Notes: generated from the sequence alone by a model not told the origin. DNA of 64,000 nucleotides from Vreelandella neptunia (GCF_034479615.1 NZ_CP140255.1:2418001-2482000); one strand, 5' to 3'; shown: positions 20,033-30,301, counted from the first letter of the stretch. Numbers and translations are program-made.

Positions 20033-20060
20033 AAAAAAACGGCGGCGCGTAAGACGCGCC
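20033..20060 (-). terminator. Terminator after rlpA
   Basis: Minus strand: GGCGCGT, CTT loop, ACGCGCC, then GCCG and seven T. It separates rlpA from dacA; the TATAAT made by the end of the T-run could serve as a dacA -10 box, but no good -35 is seen. Confidence 0.75.
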
Positions 20061-20083
20061 ACAGTAAATAAACAGGAGGTGAA

Positions 20084-21100
20084 TTATCGCACAACAAAGA
20101 CCTGGGGGAACCCTGCTTGGCGCAGTGTTTCTCGCGCTTGAGGTTCTTGGCTCGGAGCGATAGGCCCCACTTGAACACGATAAACGTCAGCGTCGTTCAT
20201 AATCCGCACCGCGTGGGGCTGTTCGCCCTCTAAACGCTGCTGTAACTGCTGGGCGCCTTCCGGATTACCTAACGCCGCTATCTGTAAATACACGGCGTCA
20301 CCTTTTTCCTCTTGGCCTGATGGTGACTGCGCCGCTGGAGCTTGTGACGGGGGTGCAGACGCTGGCGTCGCAGATGCCACTGGCTGAACAGGCGCAGGTG
20401 AAGCGTTTGATTCACCTCGCGGAGCCTCCGCCCCCCTTGCCTGCGTGGGAGCGCTACCACCTCTGCCCCGCTCGGCTAGCCACTGTTCGGGGTTGATCGC
20501 TTCCACTTTCACGGAACCGGTACCATTGTCGAGGAAGCCTAGCCGGGCGGCTGCCGCGTAGGAGAGATCAATCTCACGGTCACTGTGGAAGGGGCCGCGA
20601 TCGTTCACGCGGACAATGACTGATCGCCCGTTATCCAGGCTTGTAACGCGCGCAAAGGTGGGTAGAGGCAACGACCGATGCGCCGCCGACATTTTATACA
20701 TGTCATAGATTTCACCGTTTGAGGTCGCGTAGCCATGGAATTTTTCACCGTACCAGGAGGCAGTACCGCGCTTCTCATAACCCGTTGCCTCAGGCAGCAC
20801 GTGATAGGTTTTCCCCCACACTTCATAGGTAGAGCGGTTGCCTGCTCTGGAAGGCTGCTCGATGCGGGGCTCTGCATCAGGCACCTTGGTAACATCCGGC
20901 GGCTCGAGTGGATAGGCATCACCACTCATGGCATAGCGGCCATCACTAGTGCTGGCCGACGTTGAAGCAGGAGCCGCCGATTGATTCGCAGAGCCGGAGG
21001 CATCTACCCGCTGGGTGCCATTGCTGGCACAGCCGCTGACCAGCGCCAATAAGACAATCGCGCCAACCGCCCGCTGGCTAGTCCTCAATTTGCTCTTCAT
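20084..21100 (-). CDS. rlpA: RlpA-type septal-ring lytic transglycosylase
   Basis: 338-aa lipoprotein (LVSGC, Cys24). A double-psi beta-barrel domain (~111-202: GTASWYGEKFHGYATSNGE, VRVNDRGPF, DLSYAAAARLG) cleaves naked glycan strands in Pseudomonas RlpA. A Pro/Ala-rich linker follows, then a C-terminal SPOR domain (~268-338, VYLQIAALG...YRVQVGPI) that binds denuded peptidoglycan at the septum. It overlaps mltB by 4 nt (ATGA). Confidence 0.95.
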   Translation of the reverse strand: MKSKLRTSQRAVGAIVLLALVSGCASNGTQRVDASGSANQSAAPASTSASTSDGRYAMSGDAYPLEPPDVTKVPDAEPRIEQPSRAGNRSTYEVWGKTYHVLPEATGYEKRGTASWYGEKFHGYATSNGEIYDMYKMSAAHRSLPLPTFARVTSLDNGRSVIVRVNDRGPFHSDREIDLSYAAAARLGFLDNGTGSVKVEAINPEQWLAERGRGGSAPTQARGAEAPRGESNASPAPVQPVASATPASAPPSQAPAAQSPSGQEEKGDAVYLQIAALGNPEGAQQLQQRLEGEQPHAVRIMNDADVYRVQVGPIAPSQEPQARETLRQAGFPQVFVVR

Positions 21101-22158
21101 CCCTTATCCTCGTGTAGCTCAGCAATCGCTTCTGCCAACTCGGCTACGGCCATGGCATAGAGGTGACTATGGTTGTAGCGGGTAATCACGTAAAAATTAT
21201 ACTCGCCAAACCGGTAGCGGGTCTCTCCATCGGCGAACTCAAGCGCTAACGGCACCACTGGCAAATTATCATCAAGTGGCTCGCTGGGCTCAAGCCCATG
21301 AGCGGCCAATTGAGCAATGCTCACCTCGGGAGGTGAGGTTTGATTAAATGAGAGCTCCTGGAGTAACTCTACCGGCATTACGTCTGGCCCACTGGCGTGG
21401 TGGTAGATATCGGCGTCCGGCTTCCAGTTATGCTCGGCAAAGTAATTAGCGACGCTGCCAATCGCATCAACCGGGTTCTCCCAAAGATCACGCCGCCCAT
21501 CGCCATCAAAATCCACGGCATAGGCTTGATAACTGGTGGGAATAAATTGCGGGTAGCCCATGGCGCCCGCGTAAGAGCCGCGTAGTTCGGTAGGGTCAAC
21601 CTTCTGCTCGTAGGCGATCCTTAAAAAGGCCGCTAGCTCACCGCGAAAAAAAGCCCCTCTTGCTGGATGATGAAACGCCAACGTAGCTAGCGAGTCCAGC
21701 ACGCGATGCTGTCCTTTATGGCGACCATAATAGGTTTCAACGCCAATAATAGCGGTAATGATTTCAGCAGGCACACCATAGGTGCTTTCCGCTCGCGCCA
21801 AGGCGTCGGCATGAGCATCGATAAACTCCACGCCCTCTTCAATGCGCTGCTGGGTCAGAAAAATAGCACGATATTCGTACCACTTCAGGCGCCGCTCAGC
21901 AGCACCCTCCATGGCATCTAATACGTTTTGGGTAAAGCTCGCCTGCCCCAGCGCTTCTTCCAGCCATTCTTGCGGCAACCCTTGCTCCACCAACTCTTCC
22001 ATCAGCGCTTGGCTGTCAGCATTTTGCTGGGGAGCAAAGTGGCCAGGAGCCTCAAACTGAGACTGCTGAGAAGGCTGGTCAGCAAACGCTGCGGAGGCCA
22101 CCCAGCACATCAGCGCGGCCAATACATAGCTGCTCGTCTTCCCTTGAACCTTGTTCAT
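21097..22158 (-). CDS. mltB: Membrane-bound lytic murein transglycosylase B
   Basis: 353 aa. Signal peptide to ~26 (SAAFADQ), with no lipobox, so a soluble Slt-type member of the family (like SltB1). Catalytic glutamate E141 in IIGVETYYGRHKG. Further family motifs include SYAGAMGYPQFIPTSY, DGDGRRDLW and a C-terminal TRYNHSHLYAMAV. Cleaves MurNAc-GlcNAc with anhydro-ring formation. Same position between rodA and rlpA as in Pseudomonas. Confidence 0.95.
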   Translation of the reverse strand: MNKVQGKTSSYVLAALMCWVASAAFADQPSQQSQFEAPGHFAPQQNADSQALMEELVEQGLPQEWLEEALGQASFTQNVLDAMEGAAERRLKWYEYRAIFLTQQRIEEGVEFIDAHADALARAESTYGVPAEIITAIIGVETYYGRHKGQHRVLDSLATLAFHHPARGAFFRGELAAFLRIAYEQKVDPTELRGSYAGAMGYPQFIPTSYQAYAVDFDGDGRRDLWENPVDAIGSVANYFAEHNWKPDADIYHHASGPDVMPVELLQELSFNQTSPPEVSIAQLAAHGLEPSEPLDDNLPVVPLALEFADGETRYRFGEYNFYVITRYNHSHLYAMAVAELAEAIAELHEDKG

Positions 22159-22251
22159 TGGCTCTCCACTCTTGAGCTATTCATTCCAGAATCATCCATG
22201 CCTGAGCTTTCCATTACTGAGCAACAATAGCGTTTGAAGCAGGCAGCGTCG

Positions 22252-23412
22252 CTAGCGCGACAGCAACCGACGATGCGCATGTATCGACATGAGAATACCG
22301 AAACCCGCTAACAAGGTCACGCTTGAGGTACCGCCAAAACTGACCAACGGCAGCGGAACCCCCACCACGGGCAAAATGCCGCTCACCATGCCCATATTGA
22401 CAAATACGTAGATAAAAAACGTTAAGATGATGCTGCCCGCTACCAAGCGTCCAAAGGTATCTTGCGCGGAGCTTGCCATCCACAAACCCCGGCTGACAAT
22501 CAATAGATACAGGAACAACAGTACCAGCATACCCACCAAGCCAAACTCTTCTCCCAGAACGGCGATAATAAAATCGGTATGCCGCTCAGGTAAAAACTCT
22601 AGCTGGGACTGGGTACCCTGCAGCCATCCTTTGCCCCATAACCCACCACTCCCGATGGCGGTGGTCGACTGAATAATATTCCAGCCTGACCCCAGGGGAT
22701 CGCTTTCAGGGTTTAGAAACGTCAATACCCGCTGACGCTGGTAATTATGCATATTCATCCAGAGTAGCGGCACACCCGCAGCCCCCAGGGCGGCAATAAA
22801 GCCGATTAAACGCCATGACAAGCCCGCCAGCAGCACTACAATCAGGGCTGCACTAGAGACCAATAACGAAGTCCCTAAATCAGGTTGAATCGCGGTTAGC
22901 ACCACAGGTACGCCAATAATGACCCCGCACACGACAATATCGCGCAGGCGTGGCGGTAGTTCACAGCGATTCAGATAGGCAGCAACCATTAGCGGGGCTG
23001 CTAACTTCATCATTTCCGATGGCTGAAAACGTATCACGCCAGGAATCACTAGCCAGCGTTTGGCCCCCATGCCCACATCGCCCACCACATCGACGGCAAT
23101 CAGCATGGCAACGCCAATGCCATAGGCCAAGGGCGCAAAGCGCAAAAAGGTCGATGGCGAAAACTGGGCAATAATCACCATTCCTACCAGGGCGATAAGA
23201 AAGCGCACGCTCTGGGCAATCACTGCATCAATGGATTGCCCAGAGGCACTGTAAAGAACGATCAAACCACTCCCCATGAGCAGCAATAGCAAACCCAGCA
23301 GCCATGGATCGAGATGGATTCGCTCCCAAATACTTTTACGGCGGGCGATACCACTCTCAGGCGGTCGCACAGGATGGCCACGCATCGAACGGGCTATATA
23401 ATGCCAAGGCAT
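22252..23412 (-). CDS. rodA: Rod-shape SEDS glycosyltransferase RodA
   Basis: 386 aa with about ten membrane segments. SEDS-family peptidoglycan polymerase of the elongasome, working with PBP2 encoded just upstream (3-nt gap). Conserved FLPERHTDFIIAVLGEEFG and the C-terminal GVPLPLVSFGGTSSV. GGAGGGG 9 nt before the ATG supports the start. Confidence 0.96.
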   Translation of the reverse strand: MPWHYIARSMRGHPVRPPESGIARRKSIWERIHLDPWLLGLLLLLMGSGLIVLYSASGQSIDAVIAQSVRFLIALVGMVIIAQFSPSTFLRFAPLAYGIGVAMLIAVDVVGDVGMGAKRWLVIPGVIRFQPSEMMKLAAPLMVAAYLNRCELPPRLRDIVVCGVIIGVPVVLTAIQPDLGTSLLVSSAALIVVLLAGLSWRLIGFIAALGAAGVPLLWMNMHNYQRQRVLTFLNPESDPLGSGWNIIQSTTAIGSGGLWGKGWLQGTQSQLEFLPERHTDFIIAVLGEEFGLVGMLVLLFLYLLIVSRGLWMASSAQDTFGRLVAGSIILTFFIYVFVNMGMVSGILPVVGVPLPLVSFGGTSSVTLLAGFGILMSIHAHRRLLSR

Positions 23413-23415
23413 GGC

Positions 23416-25323
23416 TTAGTTCCCCTCCACATTGGCATCATCTTCTTCCAACACTTCACGCACTTCTTCTACGTCGGGGGCCTCATCCTCAAGTAACCAG
23501 GCATCGGTCATTGCACGGGCCAAGTGGGCGGCGTGAGTACTGCCACCACCGGCATTTTCAACAATAACCGAAACGGCGATCTGGGGGTCGTCCAGTGGCG
23601 CAAAGGCCATAAACAGCGCATGGTCACGCAGTCGCTCAGCCAGCTCATCGGCGTTGTAACGCTGATCCTGCCCCAGCGAGAATACTTGTGCGGTGCCAGA
23701 TTTACCGCCCATCCGGTACTCAAGGCCAACCCCGGTTCGCCGGGCAGTGCCTTCTGTGCCACTAATCACCTTTTCCATGCCACTGAATACGCGATCCCAC
23801 CAGCTATCATTGGCGAGCTCAATGTCATCTAACGTATCCGGTAGATCGCGTGGCACCGGAGTATCGCCAATCTGGCGGGCCAGCCTTGGTTTCACCCAGT
23901 GGCCCCGATTGGCCAGCGTTGCCGTAGCGCTGGCAAGCTGGAGAGGCGTTACCTGCCAATAGCCTTGCCCAATCCCCACCGAGAGGGTTTCACCGGGATA
24001 CCAGGGTTGATTGAAGCGGCCACGCTTCCAATCTCGCGAAGGCATCAAAGCGCCACTCTCTCCCTGAACGTCATGGGCTACGCGCTGGCCAAAACCAAAA
24101 TTACTCATTTGCTCATGCAAATTATCGATGCCTAAATCATGTGCCAAGGTGTAGTAGTAAGTGTTATTGGAAACGGCCAGCGAGCGCTCCATATCGACAC
24201 GCCCATGCCCCCACCGTAACCAGTTGCGATAGCGACGGGAATCATTAGGCAACTGGTAGTAACCGGGGTCATTGATGGTGCTGTCTGGCGTGATTACCCC
24301 TTCCACCAAACCCGCGAGCGCCAGAAACGGCTTAATCGTAGAGCCGGGAGGATAGTGGCCGCGAGTTGCACGGTTAAACAGGGGCAGGTCAAGGTCTTGC
24401 TGCAAATCGCGATAAGAAGCAACGTCAATACCGGTGACAAACTGGTTACTGTCAAAACCCGGTGTCGATACCATGGCGAGGATCTCACCGGTGCCCGGCA
24501 CGATAGCCACAATGGAGCCGCGACGGCCATCCAGCAATTCGTAGGCCAGTGTTTGCAGCGACTTATCCAGGGTTAGGGTTAGGTTCTTACCAGGCACTGG
24601 ATCGGTTCGTCCAAGCTCTCGCAAGACTCGACCGCGAGCGTTTGTTTCAACTTTGCGCAAGCCTGCCTGACCGTGCAGTTCCTCTTCATAAAAACGCTCA
24701 ACCCCCGTCTTACCGATAAAATGAGTTCCCGCGTAGCGACCCGCATCCAGCGTTTCCATCTCTTCGGCGTTAATACGCCCGACGTAGCCCAGTGTGTGGG
24801 CCATGATTTCGGCATCGGGGTAGTAGCGCAGCGGCTGAGCCTCTATTTCAACTCCAGGCAGACGATGACGATTAACCGCCAAACGGGCAATTTGCGCTTC
24901 GCTTAAGTCACTGGTAAGGAGGGCTGGCTGGAAAGGACGCTGGCGTTGGCGTGAACGCACATTGAACGCTTCGATCTCCTCTTCAGGCAGTTCAAGCAGG
25001 TCGACCAATAGCGCCAGGGTTTCATCTAGATTATCGACACGCTCGCGAACCAGCGTGAGATTGTAGGTGGGACGGTTTTCAGCCAGTAGTACGCCGTTGC
25101 GGTCATAGATCAAACCGCGGTTCGGCGGCAGCGGCTCGACGCGAACCCGGTTATTTTCGGAGCGCGTGCTATACATATCATGCTGGACGATCTGTAAATA
25201 AACCAAGCGACTCGTTAGCAAGCCCGCAAGCGTAAAAACCACTAACACCGCGAGAAGCGCTCTAACACGAAAAATACGCAGTTCTTGCTCGGAGTTTTTT
25301 AGCGTGTTGGGGCGCTTGAGCAT
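23416..25323 (-). CDS. mrdA: Penicillin-binding protein 2
   Basis: 635 aa from ATG 25323. The frame extends to a TTG at 25350, but that adds nine atypical residues. Single N-terminal membrane anchor (~22-45), pedestal domain, then transpeptidase with STIK (Ser328, Lys331), SNN (385-387) and KSG (541-543). Elongation-specific crosslinking partner of RodA. Confidence 0.95.
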   Translation of the reverse strand: MLKRPNTLKNSEQELRIFRVRALLAVLVVFTLAGLLTSRLVYLQIVQHDMYSTRSENNRVRVEPLPPNRGLIYDRNGVLLAENRPTYNLTLVRERVDNLDETLALLVDLLELPEEEIEAFNVRSRQRQRPFQPALLTSDLSEAQIARLAVNRHRLPGVEIEAQPLRYYPDAEIMAHTLGYVGRINAEEMETLDAGRYAGTHFIGKTGVERFYEEELHGQAGLRKVETNARGRVLRELGRTDPVPGKNLTLTLDKSLQTLAYELLDGRRGSIVAIVPGTGEILAMVSTPGFDSNQFVTGIDVASYRDLQQDLDLPLFNRATRGHYPPGSTIKPFLALAGLVEGVITPDSTINDPGYYQLPNDSRRYRNWLRWGHGRVDMERSLAVSNNTYYYTLAHDLGIDNLHEQMSNFGFGQRVAHDVQGESGALMPSRDWKRGRFNQPWYPGETLSVGIGQGYWQVTPLQLASATATLANRGHWVKPRLARQIGDTPVPRDLPDTLDDIELANDSWWDRVFSGMEKVISGTEGTARRTGVGLEYRMGGKSGTAQVFSLGQDQRYNADELAERLRDHALFMAFAPLDDPQIAVSVIVENAGGGSTHAAHLARAMTDAWLLEDEAPDVEEVREVLEEDDANVEGN

Positions 25324-25412
25324 GGCAACGATGACTCTCAAATCAGGCAATCAAATCAAACAAAAAGACGCAGCAGGCGATAACAGTGATCGCTCACCAT
25401 CTCAGTTAGCCT

Positions 25413-25880
25413 TCAGCGGTGATAAGGGTGACCTACCAATAGTGTCCAGGCACGGTAGAGCTGCTCGGCCAGCATAATCCGTACCAGGGGGTGAGGCAGC
25501 GTCAACGGGGAGATCGACCACTTTTTATCAGCCATCGCAGACAGCGAGGGCTCGAGGCCATCCGGCCCACCAACAAGCAAGACAATATCGCGCCCTGCCA
25601 TGCGCCATGCGTCAGCCTCTTGTGCCAGCTGTTCGGTGGTCCAAGCTTTACCTTTAACTTCAAGGGCTACCACGTATTCGTCGCCACGCAGCTTATCGCG
25701 AATACGCTGGGCTTCCTGAGCGCGCGCTTTCGCGATATCTGCATTTTTGCCACGCTGGCCGAGGGCAATTTCTTCTATCTCGAGATTAAAATCTCTCGGT
25801 AGCCGCTTGCGGTAAGTGTCGACGCCCTCTTCTACCCACCCAGGCATTTTGCTTCCCACCGCTAACAGCCGGATCCTCAT
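25413..25880 (-). CDS. rlmH: 23S rRNA pseudouridine-1915 N3-methyltransferase
   Basis: 155 aa SPOUT-class enzyme that methylates pseudouridine 1915 of 23S rRNA. SAM-binding knot LLVGGPDGL and the C-terminal HPLVRIMLAEQLYRAW...HPYHR. Starts inside the rsfS stop (4-nt overlap). Confidence 0.97.
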   Translation of the reverse strand: MRIRLLAVGSKMPGWVEEGVDTYRKRLPRDFNLEIEEIALGQRGKNADIAKARAQEAQRIRDKLRGDEYVVALEVKGKAWTTEQLAQEADAWRMAGRDIVLLVGGPDGLEPSLSAMADKKWSISPLTLPHPLVRIMLAEQLYRAWTLLVGHPYHR

Positions 25881-26263
25881 GACATGCCAGCTCGCTCTTG
25901 AAAGCGCTCAAGGGACTCGCCAATAGCGCCCGAATCACTCGGCAGATCGGCCCACAGTCGCTCTAAGTCATACAGGGTACGTGCCTCAGGCATCATCACG
26001 TGGACAACAACATCGCCCAGGTCGACCAGCACCCAGTCTGCGTTATCGCCACCTTCAACTCCCAGCGGCCCAAGCCCTGCGGCCTTGGCTTTTTCCACGA
26101 CGTTTTGCGCCAGCGCAGCAACATGGCGGGTCGAAGTGCCGCTGGCAATGAGCATGAGGTCGGTAACCTCGGTTAATTTGGCAACATCCAACTGCGTAAT
26201 GTCACGTGCTTTCAGTTCTTCTAGCGCGTCAACTGCTAGATTTTTCAATGTATCGATGTGCAT
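25877..26263 (-). CDS. rsfS: Ribosomal silencing factor RsfS
   Basis: 128 aa. Binds uL14 and blocks subunit joining under nutrient limitation. Typical start MHIDTLKNLAVDALEELKA, core ASGTSTRHVAALAQNVVEKAK and DWVLVDLGDVVVHVM. ATG 26263 is chosen over 26278 because the family starts there; AGGAG is only 2 nt away, so the spacing is tight. Confidence 0.95.
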   Translation of the reverse strand: MHIDTLKNLAVDALEELKARDITQLDVAKLTEVTDLMLIASGTSTRHVAALAQNVVEKAKAAGLGPLGVEGGDNADWVLVDLGDVVVHVMMPEARTLYDLERLWADLPSDSGAIGESLERFQERAGMS

Positions 26264-26341
26264 GACTCCTAAAGACAACCTTATTGGTTAATCGGTCAAT
26301 AAAGCCGGCCATTGTAACGGCTTCTTTGATGACTGCCAGCG

Positions 26342-27001
26342 CTATTCGCGCTGTCGATAAAGACTGTCCTGCTCAATGGCTCGCTCAACGGGGTCTGGCA
26401 GCAAATAACGCACGCTTTTCCCCGCTTCTAAACACTCACGAACGTACGTTGCTGAGATCGCCATTAGCGATGGCAATGCCAGCGAAAGATAGCCCCCAAA
26501 GGGCCGCTGCATCAATGTCTCTACGCTATCGACTCTACGATGCTCTACCAGTTCCATTAATGATGACGGCAGCGGATCGTTATAGCCCGGCCTTGCAATC
26601 ACCACTAAATGGGCAAGCTCGAACAAGCGCTCGGGCTGATGCCATTGGGTGAGCCGAAGAAACGCATCAAAACCAATTGCCATCACCAGACGCGCCTGGT
26701 CGCCGACCTCGGCACGCAGCTCCGCCAGCGTGTCGGCGCTGTAAGAGGGGCCTTCACGGCGCAGCTCGCGGGCATCAGCAACCAGCCCGGGGGTATCACC
26801 AATCCCCGCAGCTAACAGTTCAAAACGCTGCTGCGCAGAAACCTGGGGCCGACCACGTAACGGTGGCTGTTGGGCGGGTATCATATGCAGCCGATCAAGC
26901 GACAGCGCCTCATGCAGCTCCACCGCGCTGCGCAAATGGCCCAGATGAACAGGGTCAAAGGTACCGCCTAGCATGCCGATGCGTTGTTCCGCTTGACTCA
27001 T
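26342..27001 (-). CDS. nadD: Nicotinate-nucleotide adenylyltransferase
   Basis: 219 aa. Makes deamido-NAD from NaMN and ATP. GTFDPVHLGHLR contains the HxGH motif; ISATYVRE is the C-terminal ISxTxxR motif. Nine bases after proA, so co-transcribed. Confidence 0.96.
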   Translation of the reverse strand: MSQAEQRIGMLGGTFDPVHLGHLRSAVELHEALSLDRLHMIPAQQPPLRGRPQVSAQQRFELLAAGIGDTPGLVADARELRREGPSYSADTLAELRAEVGDQARLVMAIGFDAFLRLTQWHQPERLFELAHLVVIARPGYNDPLPSSLMELVEHRRVDSVETLMQRPFGGYLSLALPSLMAISATYVRECLEAGKSVRYLLPDPVERAIEQDSLYRQRE

Positions 27002-27010
27002 CTCACCACC

Positions 27011-28318
27011 CTATTCACGCACCTGACCGTCACCGAATACTACATATTTCTGCGTGGTTAGGCCTTCTAGCCCCACCGGCCCACGGGCGTGAAGCTTGTC
27101 AGTGGAAATACCAATCTCAGCGCCCAGCCCGTACTCAAATCCATCGGCAAAGCGGGTCGAGGCATTGACAATCACCGAGCTGGAGTCGACCTCCGCCATA
27201 AAGCGACGAGCAAGTGAATAATCCTGGGTCACTATCGCATCAGTATGGTGAGAGCCGTACTGCTCGATGTGGGTAATCGCTTCATCGATACCATCGACCA
27301 CTTTGATTGCCAGCACGGGGGCCAAATACTCGGCATACCAATCTGCTTCGTCTGCTGCTCCGGCCTGGGGCAACAGCGCCTGTGTGCGCTGGCAGCCACG
27401 CAGTTCGACCTCATGTTCGGCATAAGCGCGGGCTAACTCTGGCAGTAGCAAATCAGCAATCGGCGCATCAATCAGCAGCGTTTCCATGGTATTGCAGGTG
27501 CCGTAGCGATGGGTCTTTGCATTGACAGCAATGGCTAGTGCTTTGGCGGGATCGGCGGTGGTATCGATATACACATGACAGACACCGTCGAGATGCTTGA
27601 TAACCGGTACGCGGGCCTCGCGACTGATACGCTCAATCAGCGACTTTCCACCGCGCGGAATAATCACATCGACATATTCCGGCATGCTGATCAGCTCTCC
27701 CACCGCCGAGCGATCGGTGGTAGCCACTACCTGCACGCTACCGGCAGGCAGCCCTACATCAGCTAAACCGGCTTGGATACAGGCGCTAATCGCGGCATTT
27801 GACTGACTCGCTTCCGACCCGCCACGCAAAATACAGGCGTTGCCCGATTTTAAACATAGACTTGCGGCTTCCAGGGTTACATTCGGGCGCGACTCGTAAA
27901 TAATCCCAATAACCCCCAGTGGCACGCGCATTTTGCCCACTTGGATACCGCTAGGCCGATAGCGCATATCGCCAATTTCACCCACCGGATCGGGCAGGCC
28001 CGCTACCTGCTGCAGTCCTTCAATCATGGCGTCGATACGCGCATCATTTAGGGCTAAGCGGTCTAGCAGGGCACTCTCCAAACCGTTCTGGCGGCCGCGC
28101 TGCAGATCATCAGCGTTGGCATCTAGTATTTGGCCTCGCGCTTCGGTCAGGCGATGAGCCATCGCCATCAACGCACGGTTTTTCAACCCTGTATCCGCCC
28201 GCCGCAGCTCGCTGGCTGCACGCCGCGCCGCCTGCCCCAAGGCCTGCATATAGGCGGGCACATTCCCGTCAGATAAGTGCTGTTGGGCCTCGTCTTGGAA
28301 CGGTGTAGAAGCGCTCAT
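27011..28318 (-). CDS. proA: Gamma-glutamyl phosphate reductase
   Basis: 435 aa, second step of proline synthesis, NADPH-dependent. Catalytic Cys275 in [13 protein letters not shown]; conserved [11 protein letters not shown] and [11 protein letters not shown]. First gene of the minus-strand cluster. The 199-bp region upstream (28319-28517) is shared with a divergent gene and contains TATACT-like elements. Confidence 0.96.
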   Translation of the reverse strand: MSASTPFQDEAQQHLSDGNVPAYMQALGQAARRAASELRRADTGLKNRALMAMAHRLTEARGQILDANADDLQRGRQNGLESALLDRLALNDARIDAMIEGLQQVAGLPDPVGEIGDMRYRPSGIQVGKMRVPLGVIGIIYESRPNVTLEAASLCLKSGNACILRGGSEASQSNAAISACIQAGLADVGLPAGSVQVVATTDRSAVGELISMPEYVDVIIPRGGKSLIERISREARVPVIKHLDGVCHVYIDTTADPAKALAIAVNAKTHRYGTCNTMETLLIDAPIADLLLPELARAYAEHEVELRGCQRTQALLPQAGAADEADWYAEYLAPVLAIKVVDGIDEAITHIEQYGSHHTDAIVTQDYSLARRFMAEVDSSSVIVNASTRFADGFEYGLGAEIGISTDKLHARGPVGLEGLTTQKYVVFGDGQVRE

Positions 28319-28517
28319 AGTGTCTCCGTGCGGAAGGGTGCTTTAACTTTTCAATTTGCCGAGTGTAGCCGTTTTATACGTTTTGCTTATATTACGTCAT
28401 TTCGCCGTTATACTGAGGACGATTAAGGCACTAATGTGTGTCGTGTACATTTATTATCCTACAATTACTTTACTTGATGAGATACATCTGGTTATTCAGG
28501 ACGAATAGTAAGTCACC

Positions 28518-29372
28518 ATGCAAAGCAAGTACAAAATCCGCCTGCTACGTGCCAATCTTCTAGCCGCTGCCGTAGCCCTGGCATTATGGACACCTGCCAC
28601 CCCCCCCGCTGCGGCCCTAGTGCTGTGGCTCTCAATCGGCTGGTTATTTATCACCGCGCTAATGCTTGATTTTAGCCACCGCCATTCACGCGGATTACCG
28701 TGGCAAATCGTGCCTGGCGCACTGCTACTGGGTTTAATTGCCGCGGCCCCAGAACGGCACGGCATTTTAATCTGGGCTTGGGCTGCCATGCTGATGCTGC
28801 CACAAAATAATTGGGTAGCTGCTTTCAATCTCAGCGCTGGGCTGATTAGTGCTGTAATGGTAGCGCCTCTGCTGGACGGGCCAGCATTTCTCCTGCTGAT
28901 GTGTTCTCTACTAGTACTCGGCCTGCTTGCGTTATCCAGAGCACAGCAGCTTATCGATATGAACGGCTCCATTCGCCAACGCCTGCGGTTAATTCCAGGC
29001 CTTAACCTGTGGCCCGGCGAGCAACTGCTGCGTGATATAAGCCGAGAACAAACGCGCTGTGAGCGCGAAGGCGTACATGCAGAGCTGTTTATTCTGCATG
29101 TAAAACGCCACCAGCTGTGGCCAATGGCTCAAAAACTGTGCGAGCTTACCTATGATTTTGAAAACGTTTACCGCTTAAGCAGCACAACGCTGGTGACGTT
29201 GATTCTCGCCCGCTCTCCCAAAGAGGCCTCGCAACGACGCAGCCGACTACTCGCCAATTTACCCGACAATATTACTAGCGAACACCTTGAACTAATTGAT
29301 ATCGAACCGGCAACGCTTTCGGTGTGTGAGATTAGTAAGCTACCGGCGGAGCGAGTGCGGGAGACAATATGA
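28518..29372 (+). CDS. Membrane protein with degenerate GGDEF-like domain (first of pair)
   Basis: 284 aa. Residues ~10-140 form about five to six hydrophobic segments; then a cytoplasmic domain (~150-284) has the outline of a GGDEF domain (GLNLWPGEQLLRDISREQTRCEREG, LFILHVKRHQLW). The signature is lost: the GGDEF position reads SSTTL (221-225, in VYRLSSTTLVTLIL). No active diguanylate cyclase is expected, and a nucleotide-binding or structural role is possible. Domain assignment is by eye. Its stop overlaps the next gene, which has the same layout. Divergent from proA. Confidence 0.65.
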   Translation: MQSKYKIRLLRANLLAAAVALALWTPATPPAAALVLWLSIGWLFITALMLDFSHRHSRGLPWQIVPGALLLGLIAAAPERHGILIWAWAAMLMLPQNNWVAAFNLSAGLISAVMVAPLLDGPAFLLLMCSLLVLGLLALSRAQQLIDMNGSIRQRLRLIPGLNLWPGEQLLRDISREQTRCEREGVHAELFILHVKRHQLWPMAQKLCELTYDFENVYRLSSTTLVTLILARSPKEASQRRSRLLANLPDNITSEHLELIDIEPATLSVCEISKLPAERVRETI

Positions 29373-30301
29373 CCGAGCATCACATTCCCAAGCGGTTGAT
29401 GACGCTCGCTTATACCGCCAGCATCCCACTGATGGCAGGCTACGCGCTATGGCTGTATGCCATGGGAAATTACCGCGACCTACTGATCCCCACCTTTATG
29501 ACCCTGCTGCTTATGTCGGCCCTGTTAATGCATATCGGGCAAGGGGTGAAAAGCTACTTACCACGCATTATTCTACTTTGCGCTACCTACTCGGTAGTGC
29601 TGGGCGCTTTCTACTACCAGCCTCAGGTATCGCCTATTTGGCTAGGGCTGCCGATTACCGCTGCTTTTTTACTGCTACCGCTATGGGCCGCGTTACTGAT
29701 CAATATCGCCGTTGGGCCACTGTGGTGGATACTTCCCTCGGTCGCCTCTGCGCCACCGGCCATAATCGTTGGCTATGCTGTCTTGACGCTGCTGCTCGCT
29801 CTCCCCCGCTGGGAGCACGCCCGTCGCAGGGCGCTCCTGCGTGCAACGGACCCCAATGACAGCGACTGCAATGCCTACCACATTGATACGCTAAAAGAGC
29901 GCTTACACAGCGAGTTCCAGCGCGCCGCCATGCTCAATCAGCAACTCGCGGTTCTGGTACTGCATTTGCCGCAGTTGGATATGGCGGAAGAGCAGTTTGG
30001 CCATCGTGCGCAATCAGCACTGCTGGGGGCGCTTTGCGGCGAAGTAAATAGCCGTTGTCGCGATCATGACGTGCTTGGGCGCGCAGACAGCGCCACTTTT
30101 TGGCTTGTTCTACCTGACACTAGTGAAAGCGGAGCCCTACTAGTACGCGAGCGCTTGCAACGAGCGCTCTCACAGCGTGTATTAGTAGAAACCGGCCAAT
30201 TGGAAGCACGCATAGCGGCCTGCTTACCCAGCCGCACAGAGTACTTCGAGCACTATGTAAAGCGCCTGGAAGCACGCGGCGCGGCTCTCGCCAACGTCTA
30301 G
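29369..30301 (+). CDS. Membrane protein with degenerate GGDEF-like domain (second of pair)
   Basis: 310 aa. About five to six hydrophobic segments to ~147, then a basic stretch and a GGDEF-like domain (~168-305). YHIDTLKERLHSEFQRAAML and LVLHLPQLDMAEEQFGHRAQSALLGALCGEVNSRCRDHDVLGR follow the family outline (the usual ...FKxINDxxGHxxGDxLL...DxxGR). The signature reads ADSATF (239-244), so the catalytic Asp/Glu are gone although WLVLPDT is kept. ATGA overlap with the preceding paralogue-like gene implies coupled synthesis and perhaps a heterodimer. Function unknown. Confidence 0.68.
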   Translation: MTEHHIPKRLMTLAYTASIPLMAGYALWLYAMGNYRDLLIPTFMTLLLMSALLMHIGQGVKSYLPRIILLCATYSVVLGAFYYQPQVSPIWLGLPITAAFLLLPLWAALLINIAVGPLWWILPSVASAPPAIIVGYAVLTLLLALPRWEHARRRALLRATDPNDSDCNAYHIDTLKERLHSEFQRAAMLNQQLAVLVLHLPQLDMAEEQFGHRAQSALLGALCGEVNSRCRDHDVLGRADSATFWLVLPDTSESGALLVRERLQRALSQRVLVETGQLEARIAACLPSRTEYFEHYVKRLEARGAALANV

